The notes: a model not told the origin generated them from the letters alone. A stretch of 64,000 nt of DNA from Talpa occidentalis (GCF_014898055.3 NW_023605194.1:57637361-57701360), one strand, 5' to 3'; shown: positions 48,871 to 61,354, numbered from the stretch's first letter. Translations and numbers: made by a program.

Positions 48871-49397
48871 ACTGTACGCATAATATAACATAATGGTGAC
48901 AAAATAGCATGAAGAGCATCGAGGGTCACCAGAGAACATACAAAACCTACTGAATAAACAACTTCATAGAAAGCAGAGACAAGAGGAAAATGTGATTGAG
49001 ATGAGAAGTGGTTAATGATTCTTTCAGAATGACCAGTCAAGAAAGAACTCTGAGAAGCGGTAGTTTGCGTGAAACCTGAATATTGAGAAAGATGCAACCA
49101 TGCAGCATATTTGGGGGAGAACACTTAGAGGGAAGACAGTTGCATTTTGAAGCAAGCTGTTTCTATTAAAAAAAAAAAAAAAGACTTGTGGGCCATTTAA
49201 ATCACATGAAAACTAGTTATATTATTAGGGATGAGAAACAATATCCAGGTGGTTTTCTTGCCAATTTAGGTGAATATCCAAATGCCTACTAATGACCAGA
49301 ATGGTGCTATAACTTAAGGCAATGAATCTATAAGACCTAAGAAACTGAGTGTACTAGTTATCCATTGTTACTTACTAATATACGCCCGGTTTTTATG

Positions 49398-49520
49398 TTT
49401 TTTTTTTTTTTTTTTTTTTTGTGGGACCCTCGCCGGCGTCCGGGGAACAAACCGGCGCTGCAGAGGCTGCAGGCAGCCTCGCAGCCCAGCGCTCAACCGC
49501 TGCGCCAACAGGGGAGGCCC
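49398..49520 (-). mobile_element. Short SINE variant, minus strand
   Basis: On the minus strand the tRNA-like head runs only to GAGGGTCCCAC and then straight into poly(A) (T-run 49398-49420 on +). Flanking repeats TATACGCCCGGTTTT (49379-49393) and TATACACCCGGTTTT (49521-49535) show it is a complete insertion and not a truncated one. Confidence 0.93.
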
Positions 49521-49535
49521 TATACACCCGGTTTT

Positions 49536-50104
49536 AGTACACAGAAATAACAAACTACTGGCTTACATTTTCTGTGGGTCGGGAATCTGGCTACATCTCA
49601 GCTGAGTACCCTTACTCAGGAAAAGGTACCTACCACTTTGTGGCCTGGGACTACAGTCTTCTCAAGGCTCACTTTGGAGAGGATTTGCTTCTAAACTTAA
49701 TCCAGTTCTTTGCCATATATATCTCTTATTAAATTGACTCTTGTCAAAAGAGAGAGATGGTATCTCTATTTAACATCTGTCATTTGTAACCTAATCTTGG
49801 AAGTGATATATCACTGTCATAGTTTATTCATGGAGTCATAAGTTCTATCCACAATCAAGGAAGAGAGGATTACACAGTGAAAATACCAGGTGTTGGGAAT
49901 CACTGGGAGTCATCCTCTGTGCCGACCACATTAGGGATCCTTGATGTTCCATTTTCAAGTCAGTACCTTTATTTTTTTCTTTCAGAACATATTAAATAGC
50001 AATATTCCATTAGTGTAGTGGGGAATGGAGTTACTATATTTTCATGGCTTACATTAAATAACAGAAATCACTATAGTTATGAGAGTTCTGACACTGGAGA
50101 GCAT
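49536..50104. other. Intergenic DNA, no feature recognised
   Basis: No coding or repeat signature that I can support. Confidence 0.5.
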
Positions 50105-50425
50105 TACATTACTCAGAGGTGAGATAGTATTTTGCAACCATTCCAGGCCAGTAGGTTCACCGTTTGTTCAGGCTTAAAAGAGAAACTCAGAGCCCTTGGC
50201 ATCATCCCCACAGGTTTTTTAAGTGTATGTAGGGGAAATAAGCCCGCAGGGAGAAAGCAACTCGGGCCCCCCTGTGAATCTCTAAGCTCTTTCTGCTGGC
50301 CTTTCTCTGGCATTCTCGTGGTCTCTTAACACATACCTATACCATTCTGCAGGTGTCCACAATCTGGCATGCGTACCCAGTACCCACACTCACAAGCGCC
50401 TTCTGCATTCAGGGCTGCAGGTTGT
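50105..50425. repeat. GC-richer module B, related to module A
   Basis: Shares ordered words with 48370-48870 (AGAGCCCTTGG, GGCATTCTCG, GTGTCCACAA, CCCAGTACCCACACTC, GCGCCTTC). It is diverged. Open frames on both strands are compositional. Confidence 0.5.
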
Positions 50426-50614
50426 AGTCAAAAGGCCAACGGTGTAAAAACCTGACCATTTCACTTACCCTACAGATAGTTTTGTATTTTTCAAAGAAAA
50501 AAAACCACAGTGTCAATCACTACATTGTTTGAGTCTTAAGTATGGGGAGTGAGTGGAAAATAGCTAACATTTATTTAATTCTTACTAAGTTCCTTTGCAA
50601 AGGTCACAATGATG

Positions 50615-50891
50615 TTTTTTTTAAGATTTATTTATTTTTATACACGAGCTGGGGTACAGGCCAGAGGTGCGGGAGGGTGAGAGGATTCACCAGAGACAGA
50701 GCAGGGGGCAGAACAGGCAGACAATAGAAATACACTGCTGAAGGGAGCAGCGGGCGTGACAGAAGAGGTCTGCCACACCATGTGGGAGTCTCACTGGCCA
50801 GGATCAAACCCGCACTGCAGAGGCTGTGGACAGCTTCACAGCGCTGTGCTCAACCCTCTGCCCTCAACCCACTGTGCCACTGGGGAGGCCC
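50615..50891 (-). mobile_element. tRNA-derived SINE, minus strand
   Basis: The T-run and AAGATTTATTTATTTTTATA mark the tail, and GTGCCACTGGGGAGGCCCC marks the head. The target duplication CACAATGATG lies at 50605-50614 and 50892-50901. Confidence 0.94.
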
Positions 50892-50901
50892 CACAATGAT
50901 G

Positions 50902-51620
50902 ATGATTAAACCTCAGTTATATGTTAACTAAAATGAGAACTATTGGTCCACTATTAAACTTACTGATAGACTGTTGTGTCCAATACCCTGGGGGACATAA
51001 TTGTAGTTAAAACTGGAGATTGTCTTCATAATTCTGCTTGATATCCTGTTGATAAGTGCTTTAATTTTTATATTACATACTTGTTCCTGGTTTCAGTGCA
51101 TCTGATTAATCATAATGGTCAAAGGAATGGAATACTTCTGTGATTTTCAAGTATCATAAAGAATGTGTCAGGCATAGGTATAGATTATGGATAAAAGAAA
51201 TACAACAAAATTTATGATCATCCTTCAGCATTGCACATTGCAAACACAACTCTGAGAAATACCTTGAGTAAAGAGCAATCAAGCCCTTGCATTCCTCCAG
51301 TTTCCCCTTTAGGGGTTATCACCCTTTATGGGAACCAGAGGGAAGACATGTCCATAGAGACACTTCCCTACAAATAGCTTTCCCCAGCACCCTAGGGGGT
51401 ACTGATAATAAGTGGCAAACGGCAAATTCCTTGTGTATTTTACCAGTGCCACATCACAGTGCCTTTCCTCCTGATGTGATAACTTCTCCAACATTTGATC
51501 TCAGGTGTGAAGGAAGGGGGTCTTTCAATCCACTTATCTAACTCTCTATTTCTCTATCCTTCCATCTATCATCTCGCTATATCTATATTTCTACATATAT
51601 ATTTGAGGAAAAGACTTAAG
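50902..51620. other. Intergenic DNA, no gene recognised
   Basis: Ends with a TCTATC-rich simple repeat at about 51541-51605. Overlapping open frames at 51287-51541 have no recognisable product. Confidence 0.5.
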
Positions 51621-51625
51621 AGCAT

Positions 51626-51903
51626 TGTAGGGTAAGGTAAAAGGTATCAGGCTTTTCTGCCCTCCCGCCATCAGGATAGATGAGGGAGCCCTGTGATCCT
51701 GGGTGCATTCCTGATGGCGGGCACCTGAGCTAAGAGACTGATTTATAAGGGTGGTGCAGCAGAGTGCAGTGTGGTGGTAGTGCGGTGTCGAGGGTGGAGG
51801 AGTGGAGTGTACAGAGGAGAACGGTGACTACAAACCACGGCGAAGAGCATGTGGCTGCTAGAACCGTTCATAAACCTGCCCGGAATGGGTTGGTTGCTTT
51901 ACA
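51626..51903 (+). mobile_element. Solo LTR, copy 1 of the TGTAGGGTAAGG family
   Basis: Starts TGTAGGGTAAGGTAAAAGGT and ends GGTTGGTTGCTTTACA (TG...CA). A TATA-like TTTATAAGGG is at about 51744. The perfect 5-bp target duplication AGCAT lies at 51621-51625 and 51904-51908. 278 bp. No internal retroviral sequence lies next to it. Confidence 0.88.
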
Positions 51904-52179
51904 AGCATATATATATATTAATATTTATATTTCTTTATGTTAAATTGACGAATCAAGTTCTCAAGATTTTTTTTTTTGGTCGTTTTTCTGAATAAAAATT
52001 TAAAAAAACTTGTTCATAATTGTATTCATTGTAACTTAATTTTTACAGATTAAAGGTGTTAATGGGTGCCCAGGGAACACTGTTCTGGAAATGAACTTAT
52101 TTAATAGTCTAGTTAATGACCTGGAAAAGAGAAAAACCTGGTCTTTAATAAAATACCTAGCATGATTCATTTGGAAGGT

Positions 52180-52450
52180 GCTAAACGGTGGTGCAGCGGG
52201 TTGAGCGCCACGCTGTGAAGTTGTCCGCAGCCCCTGCAGTGCCAGTTCAATCCCCGCCGGCTGACGAGAATCCCACATGGATAAGGAGACCTCTCCTGTC
52301 TGCCCGCTGCTTCCCTCAGCAGTGCAGTGTATTTTGTTGTCTGCCTGTTCTGCTCCCGTCTGTCTCTGGTGAATCTTCTCACCCTCCCGTGCCCCTGGCC
52401 TGTACCCCAGGTCTTGTATAAAAATAAATGAATCTTTAAAAAAAAAAAAT
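52180..52450 (+). mobile_element. tRNA-derived SINE, head slightly truncated
   Basis: GGTGGTGCAGCGGGTTGAGC near the left edge, CAGTTCAATCCCCGCCGGCT in the middle and AAAATAAATGAATCTTTA tail. Confidence 0.9.
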
Positions 52451-53035
52451 CAGGAGGGACAGATAAATTATAAAAAGTAACAGAAAAAAATATAAACATT
52501 TGAAACAAATTTACCTTTGACACAAAAACTCAAGACAAACCAAACATAACAAAAATAATTCCTCATACTTACAAAAGGAAAAAATAAGATTGGGTAAAAA
52601 AAATTCACGAATCTTAGGAGATGCTATGAATCAATGATAATAGTTTAATGAATTTGCATTATATGGATTTATATGTTTGCAAAAGTAAACAACTTATATT
52701 TTTGGTGAAAGTCTTGATAATTTTTGTTTTCTTGTAACAACGTAGAAATAATTTTATATTTAATTTTATATCAACTTTATTTGGTGAACTTGTCAACCCT
52801 CTTCTCATTAGCAGTCTCTGAGGATTCCAATTCTCCTTATCTCACAAATTTTTGTATTGTCAAACTTGTAACATTTTATGAAGTTTATAGGAGGTGAAAA
52901 TATCTCGTGGCTTCAAATTGCATTTCCTTGTGTATTAATGAGATTCAGCATTTCTTCTTTGTTGACAATTTGGGATTACTTCATCTATGGCATTCCTGCT
53001 TATATGTATTTTCATTTTATTAGGTTTTTTATTTT
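52451..53035. other. Intergenic DNA, probably old L1 in part
   Basis: 52750-53030 has words such as TTGACAATTTGGGATTACTT but I cannot assign it firmly. Confidence 0.35.
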
Positions 53036-53304
53036 TTTAAAGATTTATTTATTTATGTATACAAGATCTGGGGTGTAGGCCAGAGGTGCGAGGGAGGGGG
53101 TGAGAGGATTCACAAGAGACAGAGTAGGGAGCAACACAGGCGGATCCACTGAAATACACTGCTGAGAGGAGCAGCAGGTGAGACAGGAGAGGTCTGCTGT
53201 GCCATGTGGGTCACCTCCCTGGCTGGTCAAGAATTGAACTCGTGCTGCAGTGGCCTTCAATAGCTTGATAGCACTGTCTAACCCTTGTACCACCAGAGAG
53301 ACCC
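53036..53304 (-). mobile_element. tRNA-derived SINE, minus strand
   Basis: AAAGATTTATTTATTTATGT tail and CCTTGTACCACCAGAGAGAC head, both as reverse complement. Confidence 0.92.
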
Positions 53305-53574
53305 TTATATTTTTATTTTTTAAGATTTATTTTATTTATACAAGAACTGGGGGACAGGCCAGAGACATGGGAGGGTGAGAGAATTCACCAGAGACAGAGT
53401 GGGGAACAGAACAGGCAGACTGACGAAATACCCTACTGACGGGAGCAGCAGGTGAGAGGGGAGAGGTATACATGTGGGTATCTCCCTGGCTGACTGGGAA
53501 TCGAACCCGCACTGCAGAGGTTGTGGACAGCTCCACAGTGCTGTGCTTAACCCGCTGCGTCACCAGGGAGTCCC
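53305..53574 (-). mobile_element. tRNA-derived SINE, minus strand, directly adjoining the previous one
   Basis: TTAAGATTTATTTTATTTAT tail and GTCACCAGGGAGTCCCC head. The near-repeats TTATATTTTT (53305) and CTCATATTTTT (53576) look like its target duplication. Confidence 0.92.
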
Positions 53575-54979
53575 CCTCATATTTTTAAAAAGAAAAATTT
53601 TAATGGTAAAAATGGTAAATCTTTTTCATGTGTTATAATACACCTTCCAATGTACAGTGTGTCTTTGATTTTGCTTATGGACTAATTTCTTGGGTACTTA
53701 CTTTACTAAAATTGTTTTTAAGTAATTAGATCTATGTGATATAGGGCAGAGCTATCTTTCAATTGTGTGTAGGATGCTCCAGGAATTATTTACTTTGGAA
53801 TCCCTTTCCATCAAACAATTTGAATTACATACATCAATTTGTTAACCACTACTTTATGTATACAATTTCATGATATTCTTCATAAGGTGTAAGTACTGAC
53901 CCATGAGAAAAATCTATCATGGTTTGATTCCCAGAGGTCTTTAGGGCATAGGGTCAATCCCATTAAGGGAGAGGATAGATCAGAGTGTTCTCAGAAAGGG
54001 AGATACTGGGTCCCAGTTCATGTGTGTTCTTATTCAGGCTCAAGTTTTCCTGCCAGAAAGTATTATTAGTCCTAAATGCTAGAGGGAGACTTAGGATATT
54101 TTGATGAAAGTTCTTCAAAGCAAACCTCCCACTTGTAAACTTGTAAGGAAGGGCATTTCTGATGTCAAAGTTTTCACCCCTGCAATGTCAGAATGAGGAC
54201 ATTTAAACTAGGAAATGAATAACATCATTATATGGCTTTATTTAAAAGCTCCATCATGATTTAAATACAGAACGCACGGTCACATCCCCTACTCCCCACC
54301 CCCACACACTCTTATTTTTTTCCCATTGGAAATCTTCAGAAATTGCATAGTTTTCTCATATTTAATGAGCTATGCTCTCCTCTTTTGAAAGTCAGTGAAT
54401 AGAAAAGATTTCAGGAAGCTCAGAAAATGTAAATATTGCTACTATTATCTGATTTACAATTAACAAAAAGACATAGCTATCCCTTTAAACCAGTCTCCAA
54501 CATTATTAAATATTTATCTACCCTAATGACAAATTTATAAAACACAGTTTCTAATCCTCTTAATAAGTAATATCAATGGGTATACATTATAAGAGATCTT
54601 TGCTTTAAAGGTGCTCTAGTTATTGGCTCAAGTTAAGTAATTATTAGAATGGCAAAAGATGTTCAAAATGCATGTTACTGCAAATACAATCTTCTCACAA
54701 ATATTTAATATTTGGCATTATGCTACTTTAAAATTTATCAATGGTGTAAGAAACACCACACAGTAAGTTGTACTTCAATGTTTTTCTTTTTAAATAAGTG
54801 ATATCAATTATAATTAATTAATTACTTATTGTAGGCACTGTCTTAGTTCCCTACATGCAAAGATTATCCTCATAAATTAATAGAAAAATCATGACTTCTG
54901 CAACGTGTCTGAATTGTCTCTCATTATTAGCCAGGTAAATTTAGTCATATGAAATAGAGATAAAAATCTATAATTTACA
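53575..54979. other. Intergenic DNA, no feature recognised
   Basis: AT-rich, with no open frame of note. Confidence 0.55.
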
Positions 54980-55245
54980 GGGCCTCCCTGGTGGTGCGAT
55001 GGGTTGAGTGCCGCACTGTGAAGCTGTCCACAACCTCTGCAGCATTGTTCGATTCCCATCTGGCCAGGGAGAAACCCACATGGCATGGCAGACCTCTCCT
55101 GTCTCGCCCGCTGCTCCCCTCAGCAGTGTCTTTTGTCCATCTCTCTGTTCTGCTCCCTGTTCTGTCTCTGGTGAATTCTCTCATCCTCCCACACCTCTGG
55201 CTATACCCCAGTTCTTGTATAAATAAATAAACCTTTAAAAAAATC
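54980..55245 (+). mobile_element. tRNA-derived SINE
   Basis: GGGCCTCCCTGGTGGTGCGA head, TTGTTCGATTCCCATCTGGC B-box region and TATAAATAAATAAACCTTT tail. Confidence 0.94.
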
Positions 55246-55332
55246 TATAGTATACAGATTATAATTATTAAATGTGGAATGTATTAAAGAGTAAACGCAG
55301 TGCCCATCACACAAGAAGCACATCTTTCTTTT

Positions 55333-55456
55333 CTTTTCTTTTCTTTTTTTTTTTGTGGGACCCTCGCCAGTGGCCGGGGATCGAACTGGCACCGCAGAGG
55401 CTGCAGGGCAGCCTCACAACCCAGCGCTCAACCGCTGTGCCACCAGGGGAGGTCCC
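55333..55456 (-). mobile_element. Short SINE variant, minus strand, second copy
   Basis: Same structure as the 49398 element: tRNA-like head to GAGGGTCCCAC, then poly(A). The target duplication ACATCTTTCTTTT lies at about 55320-55332 and 55457-55469. Confidence 0.93.
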
Positions 55457-57449
55457 ACATCTTTCTTTTAACCTAAAAAAGATTGAGAATGAATTCTATA
55501 TAAAGATATTGGGAATAACCCATAAGTGGATACACAAAGTATTGAGCCAATGCATTGTATATAGACTATTGTTAGGATTTAGTGTATAATTCTGGTGTGA
55601 GTAGAAGGAAATTGTTATACATTTTGCTTTTCAAAAGAAAGTTTAGTTTAGTAGGTTATCTCAGTGGGAGCTGTAGGACAGTCAGAGGGCTGATAAGTCT
55701 GAACTTGCTGCTAGTTATAAAATAATAAGGAACACATTTATTTGTGATAAGGACTCAGTGAAATTACAAAGAATTAAAGTGAGGGAATCTGTGCAAGTAA
55801 ATGTTAGTGATGCTTATGTTTTATTGATCTGATGTTACATAATTACACTCACTTCCCCGAACAAAAATATTCTGATATTGCAATATTTTTACAGAAATAT
55901 TCAGAAAAACATTCTTCCCTGTTTGTTTTCCATTCACTTATTGTTTCATTTTAGGAACTGTAATTCTATTTATGTTTGCTTTCAATTTTTTTTATTAGTG
56001 TACTTTTTACCTTCACCAATCACACTCCAAATTCCACTCAACTTAAATAACATGTTGATTTATCAACTGGGATCCATCACTTAGGTAGTGCAGATAGAGA
56101 GATTTATAGGTAAAGTGCCAGAAATAACCTCAGTACTTGATATAGTGACACATTTTCTTTCCTGGAAACAATTCAGTTGAGCATACATTTTATTAAAAAT
56201 AAGCAATTGGCTCTTGAATCATCTGTCTCTCAATACAGAGAATCACACTAACCTCTGAGCTATATACTTTATTGTTGTGGCAAGAATAAATTTATAGCTG
56301 ATGATAAGCTCGCTTGTAATAGAAAATACTACAGCTTTAAGATTCTCAACTTCCCTTGAAAATATTACTGAGGAATATGGTGGAGAAAAAGGTGGACTTC
56401 CGCAAGTGACATTTACAATTGCCTCTCTTATGATGTCAGGATGGCTATACAAGCATCTTCCTGAATACGATACCTTAAATAGAATACTGGGAAAATTTCC
56501 AGGACATTTCTGACATATAGTAGTTTATTTATAAACACATTATCAAATTTCTTTTCAAAAAATCATTATCTACCAACAAGTATTATAGTATTTCCCAGGT
56601 TTCCCTTCTGATGGCTCCACCCACTTATAATCCAGCCCCATGTAGGGTTAATTTTCTTGCATAATTATATGCATTCACAAAATGGCCTTCCTAGCATTTC
56701 ATTCCTACTTTTACTACATGCCAGAGTTATTTTAAATTTATGTTTTATTTGGTATCATTTGATCAAAATAATAAATTTGGGGGGGTCTGAGAATATACAA
56801 AAATGTTTCCATTTGTATTAATAGTATTGTTTCTTCACTTTACACTATTTAAATTTAGGAATGTTTTCATAGCAACGTTACTTTTGAAAAGCAAGGAACA
56901 CCTGTATGATCTTTAACATAGATTTCACTCTCATGTTTTTCTCATTGATTTTATAGATCTTAAATTTCATGAAGATCCCATTTTTCCAAATAATAGTGCA
57001 GTGACATCAATGACTTTTATTAATATCTATGTCAGCACCATGTACCTCTAGATTACTAACAGGCATCCTGTTCGAGATTTTCCTGTATAACTTGGGAAAG
57101 ACTGGCTGGGAAAAGGACAGCCACTGTGCAGAGGTTACTAAGTACTAGAATGGTCCTGTGAAATGTAAATAAAGCAATTATCTGCTTTCATCTCCTATCC
57201 TTTTGCATTTGGACACTTATACGACACTAAGAGACTCATTAGGTCACAGACTTTCAGACAGGAATATGGCAATTGACAAACAAATCTTCAAGAAGGCAGT
57301 TTTGCAAATTGCCTTGTAACAACTGGGATCACAGTGCTATGTTACGCATTCACACATAAATCGGCAGAAATAAACCCAGGGAATTAAAAACAGTTACTAT
57401 TAGAACTTCTGACAAGTTTAGAAGTTACCCATTTCCTATGCACTAAATG
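55457..57449. other. Intergenic DNA, no gene recognised
   Basis: AT-rich. Open frames at 55878-56084 and 56243-56513 have no recognisable product. Confidence 0.5.
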
Positions 57450-57455
57450 GCAAGT

Positions 57456-57907
57456 TGTGGACTTCTAGTGAGTCCTGACCCGCGACGGTGAAGGAAATCA
57501 GACATGGGGGACTGTCATGTCCAGCATGCAGCAAATCTTTATTGTCTTAGTGCTTATTATATACTATTTTAATTGTAGCAGGTGTAACATCAAAGCATAC
57601 CACATAATGATAACACGTATGAATGATTAGTCTATTTTCTTACTATTATCTATTTACTTCAGACAGTAGGATACCAGGCGGTTAGTTCTCACACACATAA
57701 TCTTATCGCCTCCTAGCCTGAGCCTGGGAAGTTCACTCATTATTTTGTTGTTGTCAATCTGTGGAGATGTACGCAGTTCACTTCCAGGCTCTCAACACCA
57801 AGTCCTGTCACTCAGAGGTTTTCCTCCGAGACGCATGTGTTTTCACATGCCTTAGAGACTCGGGTCAAGGCCCTTCTGCTTACTACGCAGGGTGGCCGCC
57901 TCCAACA
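57456..57907 (-). mobile_element. Solo LTR, 6-bp target duplication (class II type)
   Basis: On the minus strand it starts TGTTGGAGGCGGCCACCC and ends CTAGAAGTCCACA, with AATAAA in GACAATAAAGATTTGCTGC. The perfect 6-bp duplication GCAAGT lies at 57450-57455 and 57908-57913. 452 bp. A 6-bp duplication is typical of betaretrovirus-like (class II) integration. No internal region remains. The open frame at 57837-58025 crosses its edge and is not a gene. Confidence 0.88.
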
Positions 57908-58386
57908 GCAAGTTAAACTGGATTTCTTAAAATTTCAAGCTAGACAGCAAAACAAAAGTCATCACCAAATCAGAAGACTCAGACTAAATATTCATTGCCA
58001 TATTTTACACAAGACTTGTCATTAAGCATTGAAAAAATTAAATACCATGATTATGGGCCTATCCTTGAGGGATAGCTTTAGTTACCCATTGATATAGAGA
58101 GAATGAAATAGAAAATATTAATAGAACCTACCACTCCTGTAGTTGAGGCATCTAAATTGAGTTTTTTTTTGTTTTTTTGTTTGTTTGTTTGTTTTTTGCT
58201 ATTTACTACTGGCCCTACAGGTCACCCTGAGACATCTTTTTTACTCTGAGAAGCTGGACAACATTTATGGGAGATTGCTATTTTGCCTGGATTCCAGTAT
58301 TGATGCAAGCCTTACTCTTCCCATTCTCCTTTTACCTGCATTTTTAAACTTTTCAATTCAAAAAGAACATTAAAACACACAGAAAG

Positions 58387-58625
58387 GGGGCACCCCTGGT
58401 TGTGCGAGGGGTTAAGTTGCAGCACTATGAAGCTATCCCCAGCCAGGGAGCTACCCACCTGGTGCAGCAGACCTCGCCTGTCTCACCCGCTGCTCCCCTC
58501 AGCAGTGAATTTCAGTCAATCCGCCTATTCTATCCCCTACTCTATCTCTGGTGAATCCTCGCACCCCCCCCCCACACCTCTGGCCTGTACCCCAGTTCTT
58601 GTACGCATAAATCTTTTTTAAAAAA
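58387..58625 (+). mobile_element. tRNA-derived SINE, diverged
   Basis: GGGGCACCCCTGGTTGTGCG head, GCTCCCCTCAGCAGTGAATT body and GCATAAATCTTTTTTAAA tail. It lacks most of the B-box region. Confidence 0.88.
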
Positions 58626-59454
58626 GGTACAGGGAGTTTGATGAGTATGTTTATGTTTTTATAGGGAAGTATACTTTTTCCCTACTACTAGCTCCATAAG
58701 GTGTCATGTATACTGCAAAGCTTTCCCTGACTCAGAGAAACAGACTTATACTCTTATTTGTCCATTAACCTAAGTATAATTTTATATTTTTTTGCTTATG
58801 TATCATTTTACCACCAGACAGAGCTCTTCTAAGGGGAGAACTATGTCATACATATGTTGAATATATAGTGGTTCTGAAAATAGTTGGTTGAACAACTGAC
58901 TAATAAGAATTTCAAAATTTAGGAAAACATTTGAGATCACTGGTATATCTAGCAATATAGTTTTGTGTGTGAAATAATATAACTAGATTTTTTTTTCAGG
59001 ATGTGATTTAGTAGCTATTATTCCATCTATTTGTTTTAAAATATATTTCACTTAGAAGAAAGCATTTTTATAAGAGATACATCACACAAAAAACATTTTA
59101 CATTTTTAATGAAAACTTTTCTGTAAGCAGTTATTAAATGTATAATTGAAGTAAAAGTCTGTTTCCCAATATTGAATGTCATTCAAATGTCACAAGAGGA
59201 AGTACTGAACATCAGCATGATATGGTGTTGAGAGATGAAGCCCAGTCTTTGCTTTGTAATTTCCTTGTGACTAAATTCTGGAGTAAGTCAGGTTTCCTCT
59301 AACAATCTACTTATAAGGATTGGAGAAGGTTCAGCAAAGGAAGAGCCAACAGCTTTCTATTTTCTGCTGAGAGAAAAAGACAACGAAGTGAAGCCATGAT
59401 AGGCTGCTTATAGTTAGTCAAGATTACAGAAACTGAAAGAATTTGAAGAAGGAA
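58626..59454. other. Intergenic DNA, no feature recognised
   Basis: AT-rich and non-coding. Confidence 0.55.
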
Positions 59455-59470
59455 AGGTTTTCATATTTTT

Positions 59471-59738
59471 TTAATATTCATTTATTTATGTATATAAGAG
59501 CTGGGGTGTAGGCCAGAAGTGTGGGGGGTATGTGTGAGAGGATTCACCAGAGACAGAGTGGATAAGAGAGCAGGCAGTTTGACTGAAATATACTGCTGAG
59601 GGGAGCAGAGGGCGAGACAGGAGAGGTCTGCCGTACCATGTGGGTCACCTCGCTGCCGGGGAACAAACTCGTGCTACAGTAGCTGTGGATTACTTCATAG
59701 TGCTGATGCTTAACCTCTTGAGCCAACAGGGAGGCCCC
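59471..59738 (-). mobile_element. tRNA-derived SINE, minus strand
   Basis: Tail TTCATTTATTTATGTATATA and head GAGCCAACAGGGAGGCCCC as reverse complement. The perfect 16-bp target duplication AGGTTTTCATATTTTT lies at 59455-59470 and 59739-59754. Confidence 0.95.
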
Positions 59739-59907
59739 AGGTTTTCATATTTTTCAAAAGATTTTCTATAGATGATGATCTTCATAATCCTAAAGATATA
59801 ATTCTAAATTCTGTTTTAGACTAACATGTTAATCACGTTAGCATTACACTTTACTGGAGTAAGGTAGAACTTCCAGTATATCTGCATTTGGCACTTTTTT
59901 GGCATTT

Positions 59908-60312
59908 TTAAAAATTACTTTTATTGAGGAAATAATGATCTATAACCTCAGTATACTTTAGACATAGAGATTCACACCCCAACAAATGTATGTTATCACA
60001 CCACACCCAACATCAAATCACCACAATCCTCCACCTTTGGCCACTGAGCCATCTCCTGCCTTTGCTCTCACCACCCCACATTCTTCTGGTAGCCTCAGTT
60101 CTGCACATTTCAACTTCTCATTGTCTGTTCCTTGTTTTTTATACTCCACATGAGTGAAATAATCTGGTATTTTTCTTTGTTTCTGACATTTCACTTAGCA
60201 TAATTATATTTCATGCATGTTGCTGAAATGACAATATTTCACCTTTTTTAAACAGAGGGATAGCATAGTGTTTATATACTACATCTTCTTGAGTCACTTA
60301 TCTGTCCTTAAG
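59908..60312 (-). mobile_element. L1 3' end, old copy, minus strand
   Basis: AAATTACTTTTATTGAGGAA at the left edge, AATGTATGTTATCACACCAC in the middle and TATACTACATCTTCTTGAGT near the right edge are reverse-complement L1 3' UTR and ORF2 end. Confidence 0.8.
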
Positions 60313-60932
60313 GGTTGGGAGAGGGACCTCAGCCTGCTATAACAGAGTTAAAATTTGTAGTGATTCAAAGTCTAACCACTACCTCCAGCTTCAGGAGGGG
60401 GAAGGATGGGGCTTCACCTCTGTGCAGTAGCTCTAGAGAGGCAAACCTCAAAATCGGTATGCTCCTCCACCTGTTCACTGCTCCAGCAAGACTGGCAGCA
60501 ATGACTGAGCACTTCACTGCTGGGTTTACAGCTCTATGCACTCTCTCCTGACCCCACAGCACTCTTGTCTTTATGGTCATTTGCCTTCAACCAAGGCATC
60601 ATCCAGTGATAATTTGAACCAGATGTATGCGATATTAAGTAGTTTTCTGGATATATTTAAGTAGATAATTTCCTGACAAGACTTATCCTGCCTTGTTTTC
60701 TGAGCATGTCCTGTACTTGTTTTTAAACCAAATTGATTACTTTTCAAATATAGTAGGAATTTGGATAATATCATAAAATGTTAAGTGCAAAAACATGCCA
60801 ACTTGGGCATTTTGATTAGTAGTGTTCCTTAGATACGGTCGCAAATAAATTGAACATTAAATACAACATTTAGATATTCTCAAGTAATGAGAAGAATACT
60901 AGCTTTACCAAAAAAAATTGTATTCATGTTAA
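60313..60932. other. Intergenic DNA, no gene recognised
   Basis: Opposed open frames at 60315-60580 overlap each other and have no recognisable product. Confidence 0.45.
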
Positions 60933-60950
60933 AAATGCATATTCCTGGGA

Positions 60951-61085
60951 GGAGGAGAGAGAGGGTAAGAGGGAGGGAGGAGCATAGGGGATTGTGGTGA
61001 TGGTGCATGGGTGCATTGGTGAAGGAAACAAACAGTGTTTAAAAATGTACAATGACGTAAAAAAATAAATAAAAATTAAAATTAA
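60951..61085 (+). mobile_element. Very short 3'-end retroposon, A-tailed
   Basis: About 135 bp starting in a purine-rich GAGAGAGAGGGTAAGAGGGA tract and ending AAAATAAATAAAAATTAAAA. The flanking repeat with GCATATTCCTGGG lies at about 60938-60950 and 61096-61108. I take it as an L1 3' UTR remnant, but the family is not certain. Confidence 0.7.
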
Positions 61086-61354
61086 AAAAAAAATCGCATA
61101 TTCCTGGGTAGTTTTAAAGCTTATCAGAATATTTCATATAAATGAAATATTCCAACTTGAGAGGCTACTCACAGAATGAACTTATGTGAGGATCTAAAGT
61201 AAATGATCACTAAGTTATTAAAACAAAGGAAATGGAGCTAAAACCATCTTAGTTTAACAATAAAGAAGCAACACAAGATCATTAAACCACAAATATTTTA
61301 AGATTCATTGCAGGTGATACAAATATAAAGAAATGCTTCTGACCTGAAGTTGTT

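Noticed and set aside
48480..48939. CpG-island promoter and gene at 48.5 kb
   Set aside because: Several overlapping frames on both strands without splice context or family match; similarity to 50.1-50.4 kb points to a repeat.
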